A stretch of 7,888 nt of DNA from positions 1-7,888 of the forward strand of contig CAYTCC010000068.1 in assembly GCA_964436345.1 (NCBI GenBank), given 5' to 3'. Source of the DNA: GCA-002694895 sp964436345. Lineage in GTDB: Bacteria; Chloroflexota; Dehalococcoidia; Lucifugimonadales; GCA-002694895. Positions 6,691 to 7,888 of the stretch are shown here, in pieces (position 1 is the stretch's first letter; each line of letters opens with the position of its first letter). The notes under the pieces are model-generated. The model was not told where the DNA came from, made no database searches, and saw only the letters and a list, made by a program, of their open reading frames with translations. Position numbers and translations under genes: made by a program.

Positions 6691-7888
6691 TTGAGTGATA
6701 CTATAAAAGATCAAATACACTATTTTTCAATTGATCAGATAAAGCAATTATATGAGACTGGGGAAATTACTCCTTTGGAAGTAACTGAGTTGATGTTTGA
6801 TAGAATTGATTCCCTGGATTCAGAACTTCTTTCATACGCTACTTTGATGAAAGAAAGTTCTTTGAAAACAGCAGAGGATATATCTAAAATTTCTGTTGAA
6901 AACTTTGGATCTTTACATGGAATCCCTATAGGAGTAAAATACTTGTGCTTTACAGAAGGTGTAAGAACGATGGCAGGTACAGCAGTTTTAGAAAATTTTG
7001 TTCCAGAATATGATGCAACAGTAATTACCAAATTAAAAAATGCCGGTGCAATACTTCTTGGTAAGCTTAATTTAACTGAAGGTGCGATGGGTGGATATAA
7101 TCCTCGCAGGCAGGCACCAAGAAATCCATGGAATAAAGAACGATGGTCAGGATCATCCTCAAGTGGTTCTGGAGTAGCAACAGCGGCAGGTCTTTGCACT
7201 GGTTCTTTAGGAAGTGATACAGGTGGATCTATCAGATTTCCTTCAGCTGCCTGTGGTGTAGTAGGATTAAAACCTACTTATGGCAGAGTGAGTAGGTATG
7301 GAGTTTTAGATTTGGCACAATCGTTAGATCATGTAGGTCCTATGACCCGTTCAGTTAAAGATGCCTGGGATATGTTTTCAGTAATAAAAGGGTTTGATAA
7401 AAATGATTTTACTTCAGTTTCAGATATTGATGACGAGGATCCGGCTACTATAAATATTAATAATATAAAAATTGGATATGATGATAATTATGCCAGCAAA
7501 GGAGTTAATAAAGAAATATCAGATGCTGTGAGACAGGCGCTTAAGGATATACAGGGTTTGAATTTAGAGATTCAGGATGTAAAGATGCCCGATGTGGAAG
7601 AATTCTTACCATACTGGAGAACATTGTGTACCTCTGAAGCTGCATATGCCCATGCTGCAAATTACCCTTCGCGTAAAAATGAGTATGGCAAATGGTTTAG
7701 GGGATGGCTTGAAACAGGGCATTCTGTTACTAAGGAAGAATATATAGAAGCTTGTAATAAAAGAGATCAAAGTAATACTTTAATTGCAAATTCATTAAAG
7801 AATATTGATGTTTTAATTGCCCCTTGTGTTATAGATTTTCCTCATTATGTCGATGATTCCATCCATTATGGTCTAATGGATAGCCTAA
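6691..7888 (+). CDS. Amidase-signature family hydrolase, C-terminus beyond window
   Basis: From TTG 6691 the frame stays open for 399 codons to the right edge; family members usually have 450-500 residues, so perhaps 60-100 are missing. The enzyme should hydrolyse an amide bond to acid plus ammonia or amine, by the Ser-cisSer-Lys triad: K83 (GIPIGVKY), S156 in the Ser/Gly loop GSSSSGSG (154-161), and nucleophile S180 in GSDTGGSIR (174-182). The spacing S156 to S180 is 24, as in FAAH and GatA. Further family features are AGAILLGKLNLTE, GLKPTYGRVSRYGV and SLDHVGPMTRSV. Y84 follows the catalytic Lys, where Asp or Asn is usual. GatA of the tRNA amidotransferase is related, but no gatB or gatC is present, and the SSSSGSG loop differs from GatA's SSGGS. 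The substrate cannot be told. The gene follows the D-cysteine desulfhydrase gene by 22 bases with its own AAGGAG site, and is probably in the same operon. Confidence 0.9.
   Translation, partial: MSDTIKDQIHYFSIDQIKQLYETGEITPLEVTELMFDRIDSLDSELLSYATLMKESSLKTAEDISKISVENFGSLHGIPIGVKYLCFTEGVRTMAGTAVLENFVPEYDATVITKLKNAGAILLGKLNLTEGAMGGYNPRRQAPRNPWNKERWSGSSSSGSGVATAAGLCTGSLGSDTGGSIRFPSAACGVVGLKPTYGRVSRYGVLDLAQSLDHVGPMTRSVKDAWDMFSVIKGFDKNDFTSVSDIDDEDPATININNIKIGYDDNYASKGVNKEISDAVRQALKDIQGLNLEIQDVKMPDVEEFLPYWRTLCTSEAAYAHAANYPSRKNEYGKWFRGWLETGHSVTKEEYIEACNKRDQSNTLIANSLKNIDVLIAPCVIDFPHYVDDSIHYGLMDSL

Noticed and set aside
6735..7199. 154-codon minus-strand open frame inside the amidase
   Set aside because: It lies wholly opposite the amidase active-site region, whose protein matches the family residue by residue; the minus frame has no recognisable protein and no ribosome binding site.
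6691..7888. GatA of the Asp/Glu-tRNA amidotransferase
   Set aside because: No gatC or gatB is adjacent within the window, and the SSSSGSG loop is closer to general amidases; the missing C-terminus and right flank prevent full exclusion.

Overview
This is an AT-rich window (roughly 30% G+C by eye) from a bacterial chromosome. It is packed with ordinary bacterial genes in two diverging blocks and shows no phage, transposon, CRISPR or RNA gene. The best guess is a low-GC member of the Chloroflexota (Dehalococcoidia or SAR202-like, possibly marine). That rests on the SelB switch-I wording REMTIDLGFAWL, a GAAC-N4-GTTC LexA box (the type reported for Gram-positives and for Dehalococcoides), and a D-cysteine desulfhydrase next to an amidase. 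The placement is an inference and would need a phylogeny.

Minus-strand block (4631 down to 736): a small DUF1232/YkvA membrane protein, the heme chaperone HemW, the selenocysteine elongation factor SelB and an unrecognised 166-residue protein. The genes overlap or lie within two bases of each other, so they form one operon with coupled translation. Downstream, at about 734-553, is a broken remnant of a small zinc-ribbon protein (CEKG/HEWEASINSR...CPNC) that needs a one-base correction to read through. After that comes a separate gene (509 to beyond the left edge) that encodes an unrecognised acidic protein. It has its own promoter, with a near-perfect LexA (SOS) box between the -35 and -10 elements, and the start codon lies at the predicted transcription start, so the message is probably leaderless.

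Plus-strand block (4684 to the right edge): a DNA polymerase III delta subunit (HolA), a PLP-dependent D-cysteine desulfhydrase, and an amidase-signature hydrolase cut off by the window end. Gaps are 14 and 22 bases with clear AAGGAG ribosome binding sites before the second and third genes. HolA and the amidase both start with TTG. The two blocks diverge from a 52-base region at 4632-4683.

Functionally this is mostly housekeeping (replication clamp loading, heme delivery, Sec decoding) plus a pair of nitrogen/sulfur catabolic enzymes. The parts most worth a second look are the SOS-controlled orphan gene with its leaderless promoter and the frameshifted zinc-ribbon gene just upstream of it. 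I saw no clear evidence of a wholly new multi-gene system.
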